Source of the DNA: an uncultured Eubacteriales bacterium
Lineage (GTDB): Bacteria > Bacillota > Clostridia > Oscillospirales > Oscillospiraceae
Assembly: GCA_900543625.1 (NCBI GenBank)
Contig: UQSF01000008.1
Span: 40,783-104,782, forward strand
Length of the DNA stretch: 64,000 bases
Direction: 5' to 3'
The translations under genes and the position numbers were made by a program. Positions 1 to 8,812 of this stretch are shown here, piece after piece (within the stretch, counting starts at the first letter, position 1; the number at the start of each line of letters is the position of its first letter). The notes below the pieces were generated by a model, which searched no databases, was not told where the DNA came from, and saw only the letters and a list, made by a program, of their open reading frames with translations.

Positions 1-1
1 G

Positions 2-613
2 CGCTCGGTCTACGGCGATGTGCTGGCGGGCACCGCGGCAGAGACGGCCGACGGCCGCCTGATCGCACACGACGCCGTGACGTTCCAGTCCGACGAGCCC
101 GACATCTTCGTCGGCGGCGACTGCGCCACCGGCCCGAAGTACACGATTGATGCGATCGCGACCGGCCGCGAGGGCGCGGTGTCCATCCACCGCTTCGTCA
201 ACAAGGGCCAGACCCTGACGATTCACCGCAACACCCGCGAGTTCAAGGAACTCAATAAGGACGATATCGTTCTGCCGACCGAGAAGATCAAAAAGCCCGC
301 ACGTGTTGCCGTTGCCATCGACAGCAAGAAGGTGCGCACCATGCAGGACGACCGCGTGACGTTCACCGAAGAGCAGATCCGCTCCGAGGCGTCCCGCTGC
401 CTGAGCTGCGGGCGCAGTGTTGTCGATCCGAACAAGTGCATTGGCTGCGGCATCTGCACGACCAAGTGCGAGTTTGATGCTATCCACCTCAAGCGTGTGC
501 GGCCGCAAAACAGCAAAATGATCCCGGCTGAGGATAAGTTCAAGGCAATCGCGCCTTATGCCGCCAAGCGTCAGGTGAAGATCATCAAGAAGTCCCTTAC
601 GGACAAGAAATAA
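2..613 (+). CDS. FAD/NAD(P)-dependent oxidoreductase with 4Fe-4S tail (3' part)
   Basis: The frame is open to the left window edge, so this is the C-terminal part of a larger protein and the GTG at 20 is not its start. The segment VGGDCATGPKYTIDAIATG is the FAD-binding C-terminal motif of GltD-type pyridine nucleotide oxidoreductases. A cysteine-rich tail follows (CLSCG, then CIGCGICTTKC), typical of a ferredoxin-type 4Fe-4S site. Such enzymes pass electrons from NAD(P)H through FAD to Fe-S acceptors. It is followed at 65 bp by a HypA-like gene and two dehydratase-type genes. A role as their electron donor is inferred from position only. Confidence 0.8.
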   Translation, partial: RSVYGDVLAGTAAETADGRLIAHDAVTFQSDEPDIFVGGDCATGPKYTIDAIATGREGAVSIHRFVNKGQTLTIHRNTREFKELNKDDIVLPTEKIKKPARVAVAIDSKKVRTMQDDRVTFTEEQIRSEASRCLSCGRSVVDPNKCIGCGICTTKCEFDAIHLKRVRPQNSKMIPAEDKFKAIAPYAAKRQVKIIKKSLTDKK

Positions 614-677
614 GTATCCATCATGCGGCGGGCACAGCATCCCTTCCGCTGTGCCCGCCCTCCCGAAAGGAGCCCCC

Positions 678-1022
678 ATGCACGAGCTGAGCATCGTTAC
701 CTATGTCGTCAAGCAGGTGCAGGAGATCGCCGAGGAAAACAACCTCACCGAGATCGAGTCGGTCACGCTCGAATTCGGTGAGGTCTCCGGCATTGTGCCG
801 GAATATCTTGAAGATTGCTGGAATTGGTATACCAAGAAAGAGCCGATCATTCAAGGCACGAAATTCCTGTATGAGATCATCCCGGCCGTCACCTGGTGCG
901 ACGACTGCAAGCAAACCTATCCGACCGTACAATACGGCAAAACATGCCCGCATTGCGGCAGCGGCAAGACCTGGCTGCAGCAGGGCAATGAGATCAATAT
1001 CAAGCAGATCGAGGCGCGCTGA
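678..1022 (+). CDS. hypA: HypA-like nickel/zinc metallochaperone
   Basis: The 114-residue product begins MHELSIV, the hallmark HypA N-terminus with the nickel-binding His2. It carries the zinc-finger cysteine pairs C74/C77 and C90/C93. The length matches the family (about 110-120 residues). The ATG at 678 is chosen over an upstream in-frame start because it gives the MHE terminus and lies 7 nt after an AAAGGAG ribosome-binding site. HypA normally delivers nickel to [NiFe]-hydrogenase or urease, but no hydrogenase structural or other hyp gene is in the window. It sits between an Fe-S flavoprotein and two dehydratase-type genes, so a different client is possible. Confidence 0.85.
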   Translation: MHELSIVTYVVKQVQEIAEENNLTEIESVTLEFGEVSGIVPEYLEDCWNWYTKKEPIIQGTKFLYEIIPAVTWCDDCKQTYPTVQYGKTCPHCGSGKTWLQQGNEINIKQIEAR

Positions 1023-1116
1023 TCGCGCCGGGCCTTCTGCCTGCGGGCAGCAAAGATACACAAAGGCGGTCGCGCAGCCGCTTTTGATAGAAACACAAAT
1101 GAAGAGGGAGTGAACC

Positions 1117-2313
1117 ATGAAAGACCTGAAACATCTTTTATACTTCGAAAACCTTTTGCAGGAAGCACACAATGACCTGGTCGCACAGGCGCAGAACGAG
1201 GGGAAGATCTGTGTTGCCTATGCCTGCGAAAACACGCCCGAGCCGCTGCTGAACCTGCCCGGAGCGTTCTCAACGCGCCTGCGCGCGCCGCGCACCGGCT
1301 CCATGGAAATGGCCACGTACTACATGACCAGCTTTCTGTGCGAGTATAGCCGCGCACTGCTGGAGCGTGCCATCGAGGGCGGCTACAACTTCGCCGACTG
1401 CATGATCACGCCGGACGGCTGCTCGATGATGAACCGCGCCGTCGAGAACATGGAGCTGCTCAAGACCATGGGCAAGAGCAAGCCAAAGTTCTTCTACGAG
1501 TACATGGAGATCCCGATGAAGGCCGACGACAACGGTCTGAATCTGTATGTGCTCCAGTGCCGCAACCACATCCTCACGCCGCTGCACGAGCACTACGGCA
1601 TCGATGTGTCGGACGCGGCCATCCGCAGCGCCGTTGCCGAGCATAACCGCGTGTGCGAGCTCATCCGCGCCATCGGTGAGTACCGCAAGGGCGACAATCC
1701 GCGCATCACGGGCTATGAATTCCACGTCATCACGCTTGCGACCTATGTCGCACCGAAATACCTGCTCATCGACAAGCTGGAGGAGACGCTCAAGGAGCTC
1801 AAGACCCGCCGCCCGGATAAGAAAAATCCGTACCGCGCGCGTGTGGTCGTTGTCGGCTCGGAGGTCGATGATATCGACTTCATCAAGCTCGTCGAGGACA
1901 CCGGTGCTTATGTCTGCGCCGACCGCTTCTGCTACGGCTCGTTCCCGGGGCGCGATCCGATCACCCTGACCGATGATGAGGACGCACTGACGCAGATCTG
2001 CCGCCAGTATATGTACCGCGGTCAGTGCCCGCGCTATATGGATATGCCCAAGATGCTCGGCCGCCGCGAATACGTCAACAGCCTCGCCAAGGAGTACGAG
2101 GCCGACGGCATCATCTACGAGCAGATCAAGTTCTGCGACCCGTGGGCGTATGAGCGCATGCTCGGTTCGCACATTCTCAACGACGACTACGGCTATCCGG
2201 TGCTGTCCGTTGACCGCCCGTATAACATCGCTTCCTCCGGCCAGATGCGCACCCGTGTGCAGGCATTTGTGGAAAGCATGGAGATCAAGAAGATTCAAGG
2301 GGGGAAACAGTGA
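1117..2313 (+). CDS. 2-hydroxyacyl-CoA dehydratase-type subunit (HgdB/BcrC-like)
   Basis: The 398-residue protein resembles the 2-hydroxyglutaryl-CoA dehydratase D-component / benzoyl-CoA reductase subunit family, which binds a 4Fe-4S cluster and performs radical dehydration or reduction of CoA thioesters. Visible family-like elements are cysteines in DCMITPDGC, the KFCDPWAYE segment near residue 345 and the C-terminal RVQAFVESME helix. The start lies after GAGGGAG. It overlaps the next gene in a TGATG junction, so the two are probably translated together as two subunits. The ATP-dependent activator (HgdC type) and a CoA-transferase are not visible here. The actual substrate is unknown. Confidence 0.75.
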   Translation: MKDLKHLLYFENLLQEAHNDLVAQAQNEGKICVAYACENTPEPLLNLPGAFSTRLRAPRTGSMEMATYYMTSFLCEYSRALLERAIEGGYNFADCMITPDGCSMMNRAVENMELLKTMGKSKPKFFYEYMEIPMKADDNGLNLYVLQCRNHILTPLHEHYGIDVSDAAIRSAVAEHNRVCELIRAIGEYRKGDNPRITGYEFHVITLATYVAPKYLLIDKLEETLKELKTRRPDKKNPYRARVVVVGSEVDDIDFIKLVEDTGAYVCADRFCYGSFPGRDPITLTDDEDALTQICRQYMYRGQCPRYMDMPKMLGRREYVNSLAKEYEADGIIYEQIKFCDPWAYERMLGSHILNDDYGYPVLSVDRPYNIASSGQMRTRVQAFVESMEIKKIQGGKQ

Positions 2314-3878
2314 TGTCCAACAAGAGAATCGGCTGCGAGAATTTCGGCAAATTCTATACCGAGGGCAAGGTGCGCAACCGCCGCGAATGGCGCGGCGTCA
2401 AGGATACGCTCTATGATTACAGCCGCTGGCTGCACATCATGACCATCCTTGCGAAGTTCATCGTCAAGCCGCGCAACATCAAGGCCATGTTCCGCTATCG
2501 CTGGATGGCCAACTATCTGGCTGTGCCCATGATGGTCGACCGCCACACGCAGGGTCTGCGCGATGAATATCTGCGTATCTGCCACCTGGAGCAGGACCTC
2601 GTCATTGAGGATGTGGCAAAGCTGCTCGACAGCCTCTTCCGCGGCGACCGCCGCATCGGCAACGATAAGAAGTTTTCCGACAAGGTCGTGCTCGTGGATG
2701 AAAACGAGATGACTGCCGTCATGATGGGCTTCCCGACGCTCAAGTGCCTGAGCCGCGAGACGCCGTCCACCTACGTCTCCGTGCTGCTCAATCAGCACGC
2801 GGCTGAGCATTACATCGATGTTGCGCAGGAATACGGTCTTGCCGGCGACGTCTGCCCGATGCCGGAGGCCGAGGCCGGCGTGTCCATCGACGACGACGCG
2901 CCCGTGCTCGGCGCCTGCGCCGTGCAGTGCAATACGACCTGCGACGGTTCTCTGCTCGGCAACGGTGTCATCTCCAAGCGCCTCGAGCTCGAGGACGGCA
3001 TCCCGGTGTTCCAGCTTGCAGCGCCCCTGCGCCACCGCGAGGACGACGTGCAGGAGTATGCCGCGCAGGAGGTGCGCAACGCCATTGCCTTTATCGAAGA
3101 GCACACCGGCGAGAAGTGGGACTGGAAGGCGTACTTCGAGTGCGCCGAGCGCGTGAACTATGCCACCAAGTGCCGCCTCGAGTGGCTCGAGATGAACAAG
3201 ACCGACTACCCGCAGGTCTTTGGCTCCAACCTCGCGCTGTATACCGAAACGAACTACATGGCCATCTGCGGCAAGGTCCCCGCGTTCCGCGAGGCCGACC
3301 GCAAGATCACGGAGCTTGCCGAGCGTGCCTACAGCAAGCGCAAGCGCGCCGCCAATGCGTACCGCCACCGCGCCATCGTCTGGGGCGTGCAGTCGCACTT
3401 CTACATGGACTTCCTCGTCTGGCTGCTCAACTGCTGGGGCATCGTGCCGCTGACGGATATGCTCTCCATGGTCTCAACGCGCGAGCTCGTCACGGAGGAC
3501 ACGCCCGAAAACCGCGAGCAGGCGTATTACGACATGGCCTGGCTGACCGAGAACATGATCATGCGCAACCGTACCCACGGCGGCTACAAGGTCCTGCTCG
3601 ACGAGCTCTGGGAGTACTGCGAGCAGTTCAACGCCGACATGGTCATCCTCTGGGAGCACATGAGCTGTAAGGCGCTCGATGGCATGCACGGTCTGTTTGA
3701 AGAGCGTGCCCGCGAGCACGGCATCCACCTCATCTGGGTCACACACGATCTGTTCGACCCGCGTGTCATCTCGCGTCAGGGCGTGCGCCAGCAGGTCAAT
3801 GACTATATGCGCACCGTCATGCAGGAAGAGCCCGTGGATCCGAGCCTGGAGATCCTGAAGGACGAGAAGTCCTGGTAA
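2313..3878 (+). CDS. 2-hydroxyacyl-CoA dehydratase-type subunit, long form
   Basis: The 521-residue protein is taken from the ATG at 2313, which overlaps the upstream stop. A GTG one codon earlier is the alternative start. It belongs with the preceding gene as the second dehydratase/reductase-type subunit. It is longer than the usual 370-440 residues. A cysteine cluster lies near residues 185-215 (DVCPM, then ACAVQCNTTCDGS). The C-terminal part ends in IHLIWVTHDLFDPRVISRQ, like the last Rossmann-like lobe of this family. Family membership is a judgement from motif style and pairing. The large size and the cysteine arrangement suggest a divergent subgroup. Confidence 0.65.
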   Translation: MSNKRIGCENFGKFYTEGKVRNRREWRGVKDTLYDYSRWLHIMTILAKFIVKPRNIKAMFRYRWMANYLAVPMMVDRHTQGLRDEYLRICHLEQDLVIEDVAKLLDSLFRGDRRIGNDKKFSDKVVLVDENEMTAVMMGFPTLKCLSRETPSTYVSVLLNQHAAEHYIDVAQEYGLAGDVCPMPEAEAGVSIDDDAPVLGACAVQCNTTCDGSLLGNGVISKRLELEDGIPVFQLAAPLRHREDDVQEYAAQEVRNAIAFIEEHTGEKWDWKAYFECAERVNYATKCRLEWLEMNKTDYPQVFGSNLALYTETNYMAICGKVPAFREADRKITELAERAYSKRKRAANAYRHRAIVWGVQSHFYMDFLVWLLNCWGIVPLTDMLSMVSTRELVTEDTPENREQAYYDMAWLTENMIMRNRTHGGYKVLLDELWEYCEQFNADMVILWEHMSCKALDGMHGLFEERAREHGIHLIWVTHDLFDPRVISRQGVRQQVNDYMRTVMQEEPVDPSLEILKDEKSW

Positions 3879-3896
3879 TCAGAGAGGAGATCGAAC

Positions 3897-4076
3897 ATGA
3901 ACAATCTGAAATGCAAGCTGCTCAAGGCCCTGATGGGTGTGTCGCTCGGCGCACTGGGCGCATTTGCGGTCACGTTTGTCGTCTACTTCTGGAATCTGGA
4001 CATGAAGCTCACCTCCGTCATGGAGGGCATCCTGCTCAAGCACTACGACAAGATCGACCGCGACCAGCACCTGTGA
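3897..4076 (+). CDS. small single-span membrane protein
   Basis: The 59-residue ORF starts at an ATG 7 nt after AGAGAGGAG, 18 bp downstream of the dehydratase pair, and ends just before a strong terminator. The N-terminal half (residues 8-31, KALMGVSLGALGAFAVTFVV) is a single hydrophobic span. The C-terminal half is charged and amphipathic. I do not recognise a family. Its position suggests it is the last gene of the operon and may anchor a component to the membrane, which is inference only. Confidence 0.7.
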   Translation: MNNLKCKLLKALMGVSLGALGAFAVTFVVYFWNLDMKLTSVMEGILLKHYDKIDRDQHL

Positions 4077-4091
4077 TTCCAACAGTTTTCA

Positions 4092-4124
4092 GCGCCCGTC
4101 TGCCATGGCAGACGGGCGCTTTTT
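4092..4124 (+). terminator. rho-independent terminator of the dehydratase operon
   Basis: A perfect 28-nt palindrome GCGCCCGTCTGCC/ATGG.. (4092-4119, 12-bp stem with a 4-nt loop) is followed by TTTTT. Confidence 0.93.
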
Positions 4125-4161
4125 GCGGCCGTTTTCGCGTGTAAACAATTTATGAAGTCTC

Positions 4162-4190
4162 TTGACGTTTTGCGTGAATGTCCTTATAAT
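4162..4190 (+). promoter_or_regulatory. sigma-A promoter of the marR-ABC operon
   Basis: TTGACG at 4162-4167 and a perfect TATAAT at 4185-4190 are separated by 17 bp. Confidence 0.92.
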
Positions 4191-4192
4191 GC

Positions 4193-4204
4193 GTAGCGTG
4201 CTAC
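4193..4204. promoter_or_regulatory. probable MarR operator
   Basis: The perfect palindrome GTAGC-GT-GCTAC begins 2 bp after the -10 box and covers the expected transcription start. This is the usual place for autorepression by a MarR-type regulator encoded immediately downstream. Confidence 0.7.
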
Positions 4205-4221
4205 ATATTCGGAGGTGCATC

Positions 4222-4641
4222 ATGGAGCAATATCCGATCGGATGTCTATTAAAAATGATCACGGATAAGATCAAGATACAGGCCGACGCCAACCTTGCGC
4301 AGCATGATCTGACGCTGACGCAAAGCCGCGTGCTCGGCTATCTGGCTCGAAGCGGCGGCACGGCGACGCAAAAGGAGATCGAGGGCTTCCTGCAGGTGTC
4401 GCACCCGACCGTAGCGGGCGTCATCGGGCGCATGGAGCAGAAGGGCTTCGTGTCCTGCCGGCCTGACCCGGCGGATAAGCGCAGCAAGCTCGTCTGCCAG
4501 ACAGCTCGTGCCACCGAGATCGCACATCAAATGCAGGCGACCATTGCGGCTGCGGAGCAGCAGATGCTCCGCTCGCTGAGCCCGAAGCAGATCGCGGCGC
4601 TGGAAGACGCCCTGCGCACGATTTATGCCGACCTCGGCTGA
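4222..4641 (+). CDS. MarR-family transcriptional regulator
   Basis: This is a 139-residue winged-helix regulator. The region LTLTQSRVLGYLARSG followed by ATQKEIEGFLQVSHPTVAG is the helix-turn-helix. The segment RPDPADKRSKLV is the wing characteristic of MarR proteins. The ATG at 4222 follows GGAGG by 6 nt. An upstream in-frame start would lie inside the promoter. Its neighbours are two ABC exporter half-transporters 30 bp downstream, a common MarR-exporter pairing. It probably represses its own operon through the palindrome just after the -10 box and is relieved by a small ligand. Confidence 0.9.
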   Translation: MEQYPIGCLLKMITDKIKIQADANLAQHDLTLTQSRVLGYLARSGGTATQKEIEGFLQVSHPTVAGVIGRMEQKGFVSCRPDPADKRSKLVCQTARATEIAHQMQATIAAAEQQMLRSLSPKQIAALEDALRTIYADLG

Positions 4642-4671
4642 TCTGCACGCATACCCGGAAGGAGGAACCCT

Positions 4672-6423
4672 ATGCTTCATACATTGACCCGCAGTCTGCG
4701 GGAAAACAAAGGCCCCGCGCTCGTGACGGTTCTGCTCTCGGCGCTGGAGGCCGTGTTTGAGATCGTGATCCCGCTGTTTATGTCCAACCTCATCGACTTC
4801 GGCATCGAGGGCGGCAGTATGGCGGCAGTCTGGAAGTTCGGCGCATTTTTGCTGCTGCTGGCGGCGTTCCAGCTGTCGACCGGTGTACTCGCAGCGCGCA
4901 TTGCCGCGCGCGCATCCGTCGGCTTTGCGGCGAACCTGCGCGAGGATATGTATAACAACGTGCAGACGTTCGCGTTTTCGAACATCGATAAGTTTTCCAC
5001 CGCGTCCATCATCACGCGCCTGACGACGGACACCACGAACGTGCAAAATGCATTCCAGATGCTCATGCGCATGGCGATCCGCGCGCCGGTCATGCTGATC
5101 TTTTCCATGATCGTGTCGTTTCGCATCAGCCGCGACATTTCGATGACGTTTCTCATTATTCTGCCGATCCTTGCGCTGGCGCTCTTTTTCATCATCCGCA
5201 GCGTGTTCCCGGTCTTTTCGCGCGTTTTCCGCACGTATGACGAGCTCAACAACGTCGTGCAGGAGAACGTCCGCGGCATCCGCGTCGTGAAGTCGTTCAA
5301 TCAGGAGCGGCACGAGATCGGCAAGTTCGGCGCGATCTCCGCGCGCATTTATCAGGACTTTTCCAAAGGCGAGCGGCTCATCACGCTCAACGCGCCGTTG
5401 ATGCAGTTTTGCATCTATACGTGCATGATCGTGATCTCGTGGCTCGGCGCGAAGGCCATCATCGCCAGCGGCAACGATCCCGCGCTCGGCCTCACGACCG
5501 GAAATCTCACCGCGCTCATCACCTATACCATGCAGATCCTCTCGAGTCTGATGATGCTCTCTATGGTTTTTGCCATGCTGACGATCTCGCTCTCGTCCGC
5601 GCGGCGTATTGCCGAGGTGCTCGAGGAGCGGTCGGACATCCCGCAGCCGGAGCAGCCGGTCATGACCGTGCGCAACGGTGCGGTTGACTTTGACCACGTG
5701 AGCTTTGTCTACGCCTCCAAGGCAGATAAAAAGGTGCTCGACGATATTGACCTGCATATCCGTACCGGCGAGACGATCGGCATTATCGGCGGCACCGGTG
5801 CGTCGAAATCCTCACTCGTGCAGCTCATCCCGCGTCTGTACGACGTGACCGGCGGCAAGCTGACGCTTGGCGGCGTGGACGTGCGCGACTATGATCTGGA
5901 TACTCTGCGCGGTGCCGTCGCCATGGTGCTGCAGAAAAACGAGCTGTTTTCCGGCACGATCAAGGAGAACCTCCGCTGGGGCAATGAGAATGCCACGGAC
6001 GAGGAACTCCAGCACGCCTGCGTGCTCGCGTGTGCGGATGAGTTCATCTCCGCCATGCCGGACGGGTATGACACCCACATCGAGCAGGGCGGAACGAATG
6101 TTTCCGGCGGCCAGAAGCAGCGCCTGTGTATCGCCCGTGCGCTGCTGAAAAAGCCGAAGGTGCTCATTCTCGATGACTCGACGAGCGCCGTCGACACGCG
6201 CACGGATGCGCAGATCCAGCAGGCGCTCTCGACCTACATTCCCGACACGACGAAGATCATCATCGCGCAGCGCATCAGCTCGGTGCAGAATGCAGACCGC
6301 ATCGTTGTGCTCGATGACGGACACATCGACGCCGTCGGCTGCCACGATGAGCTGCTGCGCACGTGCGAAATTTACCGCGAGGTCTATGAGTCCCAGCAGA
6401 AGGGAGGCGAGGACGATGCGTGA
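4672..6423 (+). CDS. ABC exporter half-transporter with degenerate catalytic site (subunit 1)
   Basis: The 583-residue protein has six predicted membrane spans in the first 300 residues, then an ATPase domain: Walker A GGTGASKSS near residue 372, the canonical signature VSGGQKQRL near 475 and Walker B ILDDS near 499. The catalytic glutamate after Walker B is Asp, as in the non-hydrolysing partner of heterodimeric exporters such as TM287/288 and BmrCD. It overlaps the second half-transporter gene by 8 bp. The pair probably exports drugs or lipophilic compounds across the cell membrane under MarR control. The substrate cannot be read from sequence. Confidence 0.92.
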   Translation: MLHTLTRSLRENKGPALVTVLLSALEAVFEIVIPLFMSNLIDFGIEGGSMAAVWKFGAFLLLLAAFQLSTGVLAARIAARASVGFAANLREDMYNNVQTFAFSNIDKFSTASIITRLTTDTTNVQNAFQMLMRMAIRAPVMLIFSMIVSFRISRDISMTFLIILPILALALFFIIRSVFPVFSRVFRTYDELNNVVQENVRGIRVVKSFNQERHEIGKFGAISARIYQDFSKGERLITLNAPLMQFCIYTCMIVISWLGAKAIIASGNDPALGLTTGNLTALITYTMQILSSLMMLSMVFAMLTISLSSARRIAEVLEERSDIPQPEQPVMTVRNGAVDFDHVSFVYASKADKKVLDDIDLHIRTGETIGIIGGTGASKSSLVQLIPRLYDVTGGKLTLGGVDVRDYDLDTLRGAVAMVLQKNELFSGTIKENLRWGNENATDEELQHACVLACADEFISAMPDGYDTHIEQGGTNVSGGQKQRLCIARALLKKPKVLILDDSTSAVDTRTDAQIQQALSTYIPDTTKIIIAQRISSVQNADRIVVLDDGHIDAVGCHDELLRTCEIYREVYESQQKGGEDDA

Positions 6424-8305
6424 ACGCCCGAAATTTGACGGCCGGACGCTCAAGCGCCTGCTGTCGTATATGCGCGCCTATAAGGGCACGCTCGTGCTCG
6501 TGACGGTCTGCATCCTGCTGAGCGCGGTCGCAGGTGCGGCCTCGTCCATGTTCCTGCAAAAGCTGATCGACGGCTATATCGTGCCCATGCTCGGCACAGC
6601 GTCGCCGGACTATTCCGGCCTGATCCGCGCGCTGATCACCATCGGCTGCGTATATCTTGTCGGTACGCTGGCCACATGGCTGTATAACCGCCGCATGGTC
6701 ACGATCGCGCAGGGCACGCTCAAGCGCATCCGTGACGAGATGTTTGAGAAGATGCAGAGTCTGCCAATCCGCTACTTTGACACGCATACGCACGGCGACA
6801 TCATGAGCCTGTACACGAACGATACCGACACGCTGCGCCAGATGATCGCGCAGTCCATGGCGCAGCTCGTATCGTCCGTGTTCACGCTGGCGGCAGTGTT
6901 TTTCTGCATGCTGTACATCAGCATCTGGCTGACGCTGATCGTGTGCGCCGTCATGGCGCTCATTCTCGTGTTCGTGCGCAAGCTCACCGGCCGCATCGGC
7001 GGCTACTTCATGGCGCAGCAGACGGCGCTGGCCGATCTCAACGGCTATGTCGAGGAGATGGTCAACGGTCAGAAGGTCGTCAAGGTCTTCTGCCACGAGG
7101 AGCAGAGCAAGGCGGAGCTGCGCCGCCGCAACCGCGTCTGGGCGGAAAACGCCGCGCGCGCCAGCGGCATGGCCAACAGCATGATGCCGATGATGAACGC
7201 CGTAGGTTATCTGCAGTATGTCATCATCGCCGTCATCGGCGGCACGATGGCGATTGCCGGCACGCCGAACCTCGGCCTGACGGGCATGAACACGCTCACA
7301 CTCGGTATGATCGCATCCTTCCTCACGCTCTCGCGCGGGTTCACAAACCCCATTTCGCAGATCTCCAACCAGTTCAACTCCATTGTCACGGCGCTGGCCG
7401 GCGCATCGCGTATCTTCGCGTTCATGGATGCCGAGCCGGAGACGGATAACGGCTATGTGACGCTTGTCAACGCCACGGAGGAAAATGGAGTGCTCGCCGA
7501 GACCGACCACCACACGGGCCTCTGGGCGTGGAAGCACCCGCACGGCGACGGCACGGTCACATACACGAAGCTTGCCGGGCGCGTCGTGTTCGATCACGTG
7601 GACTTCGGTTATACGCCGGACAAAGAGGTCCTGCACGACATCACGCTCTACGCCGAGCCCGGCCAGAAGGTCGCCTTCGTCGGTGCGACCGGCGCCGGAA
7701 AGACGACGATCACAAACCTCATCAACCGCTTTTACGACATTGCCGACGGCAAGATCCGCTACGACGGCATCAACATCAATAAAATCTGCAAGGCGGACCT
7801 GCGCCGAAGCCTCGGCATCGTGCTGCAGGATGTGAATCTCTTTACCGGTACGGTCATGGAAAATATCCGCTACGGAAATCCGGCTGCGACGGATGATGAA
7901 TGCATCGCCGCGGCGAAGCTCGCCAATGCCGACCATTTCATCCGCATGCTGCCCGACGGCTACAACACCGTGCTCAAGGGTGACGGCAGCGGCCTGAGCC
8001 AGGGGCAGCGGCAGCTGCTGAGCATCGCGCGCGCGGCCGTGTCCGACCCGCCGGTCATGATCCTCGACGAGGCGACAAGCTCCATCGATACCCGCACGGA
8101 GGCGCTCGTGCAGAGCGGCATGGATAAGCTTATGGAGGGGCGCACGGTGTTCGTCATCGCGCACCGGCTCTCGACGGTCAAGAATGCGGACGTCATCATG
8201 GTGCTTGACCATGGCCGCATCATCGAGCGCGGCAATCATGCAAAGCTCATTGCGGAAAAGGGCGTGTATTATCAGCTCTATACCGGTGCGTTCGAGCTGG
8301 AATAA
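6416..8305 (+). CDS. ABC exporter half-transporter, catalytic subunit (subunit 2)
   Basis: The 629-residue partner of the preceding gene starts at the ATG at 6416, inside the upstream stop region (8-bp overlap). Six membrane spans are followed by an ATPase domain with Walker A GATGAGKTT (about residue 421), the variant signature LSQGQRQLL (about 525) and Walker B with catalytic Glu, MILDEATSSID (about 548). An insertion near residues 345-390 precedes the ATPase core. The LSQGQ signature plus an intact Glu is the expected complement to subunit 1's degenerate site, so the two almost certainly form a heterodimer. Confidence 0.93.
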   Translation: MRERPKFDGRTLKRLLSYMRAYKGTLVLVTVCILLSAVAGAASSMFLQKLIDGYIVPMLGTASPDYSGLIRALITIGCVYLVGTLATWLYNRRMVTIAQGTLKRIRDEMFEKMQSLPIRYFDTHTHGDIMSLYTNDTDTLRQMIAQSMAQLVSSVFTLAAVFFCMLYISIWLTLIVCAVMALILVFVRKLTGRIGGYFMAQQTALADLNGYVEEMVNGQKVVKVFCHEEQSKAELRRRNRVWAENAARASGMANSMMPMMNAVGYLQYVIIAVIGGTMAIAGTPNLGLTGMNTLTLGMIASFLTLSRGFTNPISQISNQFNSIVTALAGASRIFAFMDAEPETDNGYVTLVNATEENGVLAETDHHTGLWAWKHPHGDGTVTYTKLAGRVVFDHVDFGYTPDKEVLHDITLYAEPGQKVAFVGATGAGKTTITNLINRFYDIADGKIRYDGININKICKADLRRSLGIVLQDVNLFTGTVMENIRYGNPAATDDECIAAAKLANADHFIRMLPDGYNTVLKGDGSGLSQGQRQLLSIARAAVSDPPVMILDEATSSIDTRTEALVQSGMDKLMEGRTVFVIAHRLSTVKNADVIMVLDHGRIIERGNHAKLIAEKGVYYQLYTGAFELE

Positions 8306-8313
8306 CACGGGTC

Positions 8314-8342
8314 TTGCAAGCAAAGAACGCGTGCGGTATAAT
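8314..8342 (+). promoter_or_regulatory. sigma-A promoter of the PPC-domain gene
   Basis: TTGCAA at 8314-8319 and TATAAT at 8337-8342 are separated by 17 bp. Confidence 0.85.
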
Positions 8343-8378
8343 GACCGCAGTGGATTTCATTTGTCAGGAGGCAGAGCC

Positions 8379-8798
8379 ATGGAGTACAGAAGATTTGACA
8401 ACACCATCGTCGCCCGCATCGACCGCGGGGAAGAAGTGCTCGAGCAGGTCGCGGCCATTGCACAGGCCGAGCAGATCAAGCTTGCGAGCGTGCAGGCGCT
8501 CGGCGCAGTCGGGGAGTTTACGGTCGGTGTGTTCCACACGGCCGAAAAGCAGTACCACGCGAACTCCTTCGCGGGCGATTTTGAGATTGTCTCGCTGACC
8601 GGCACGATCAACACGATGGACGGCGCATTTTACACGCACCTTCATATGAGCGCCGGCAACGAGAAGGGCGAAGTGTTCGGCGGACATCTCAACCGCGCCG
8701 TCATCAGCGCCACCTGTGAGATGGTCATCACGGTTATCGACGGAAGAGTGGATCGTTTTCACAGTGAGGAGATCGGCCTGAACCTGTTCCAATTCTGA
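8379..8798 (+). CDS. PPC domain (DUF296) DNA-binding-like protein
   Basis: The 139-residue protein is a single PPC (plant and prokaryote conserved, DUF296) domain. The motif THLHMSAGNEKGEVFGGHL holds the conserved HxH and GGH residues that form a metal or ligand site in archaeal and bacterial members. The ATG at 8379 follows AGGAGG. Bacterial members are small trimeric proteins of unsettled function. It has its own promoter and terminator, so it is monocistronic and not part of the exporter operon. Confidence 0.85.
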   Translation: MEYRRFDNTIVARIDRGEEVLEQVAAIAQAEQIKLASVQALGAVGEFTVGVFHTAEKQYHANSFAGDFEIVSLTGTINTMDGAFYTHLHMSAGNEKGEVFGGHLNRAVISATCEMVITVIDGRVDRFHSEEIGLNLFQF

Positions 8799-8812
8799 GC
8801 ATCAGTGTCAAA

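Noticed and set aside
651..677. Upstream in-frame start for hypA
   Set aside because: It would add nine residues ahead of the essential MHE N-terminus and bury the ribosome-binding site within the coding frame.
1270..2298. Long minus-strand open frame antisense to the dehydratase-type gene
   Set aside because: It is the mirror of a GC-rich coding gene, with no ribosome-binding site or recognisable protein motif. Similar long antisense frames (for example 4249-5757 and 6275-8323) were rejected for the same reason.
4672..8305. Two independent homodimeric exporters
   Set aside because: The gene overlap and complementary degenerate/canonical ATPase sites point to one heterodimer.
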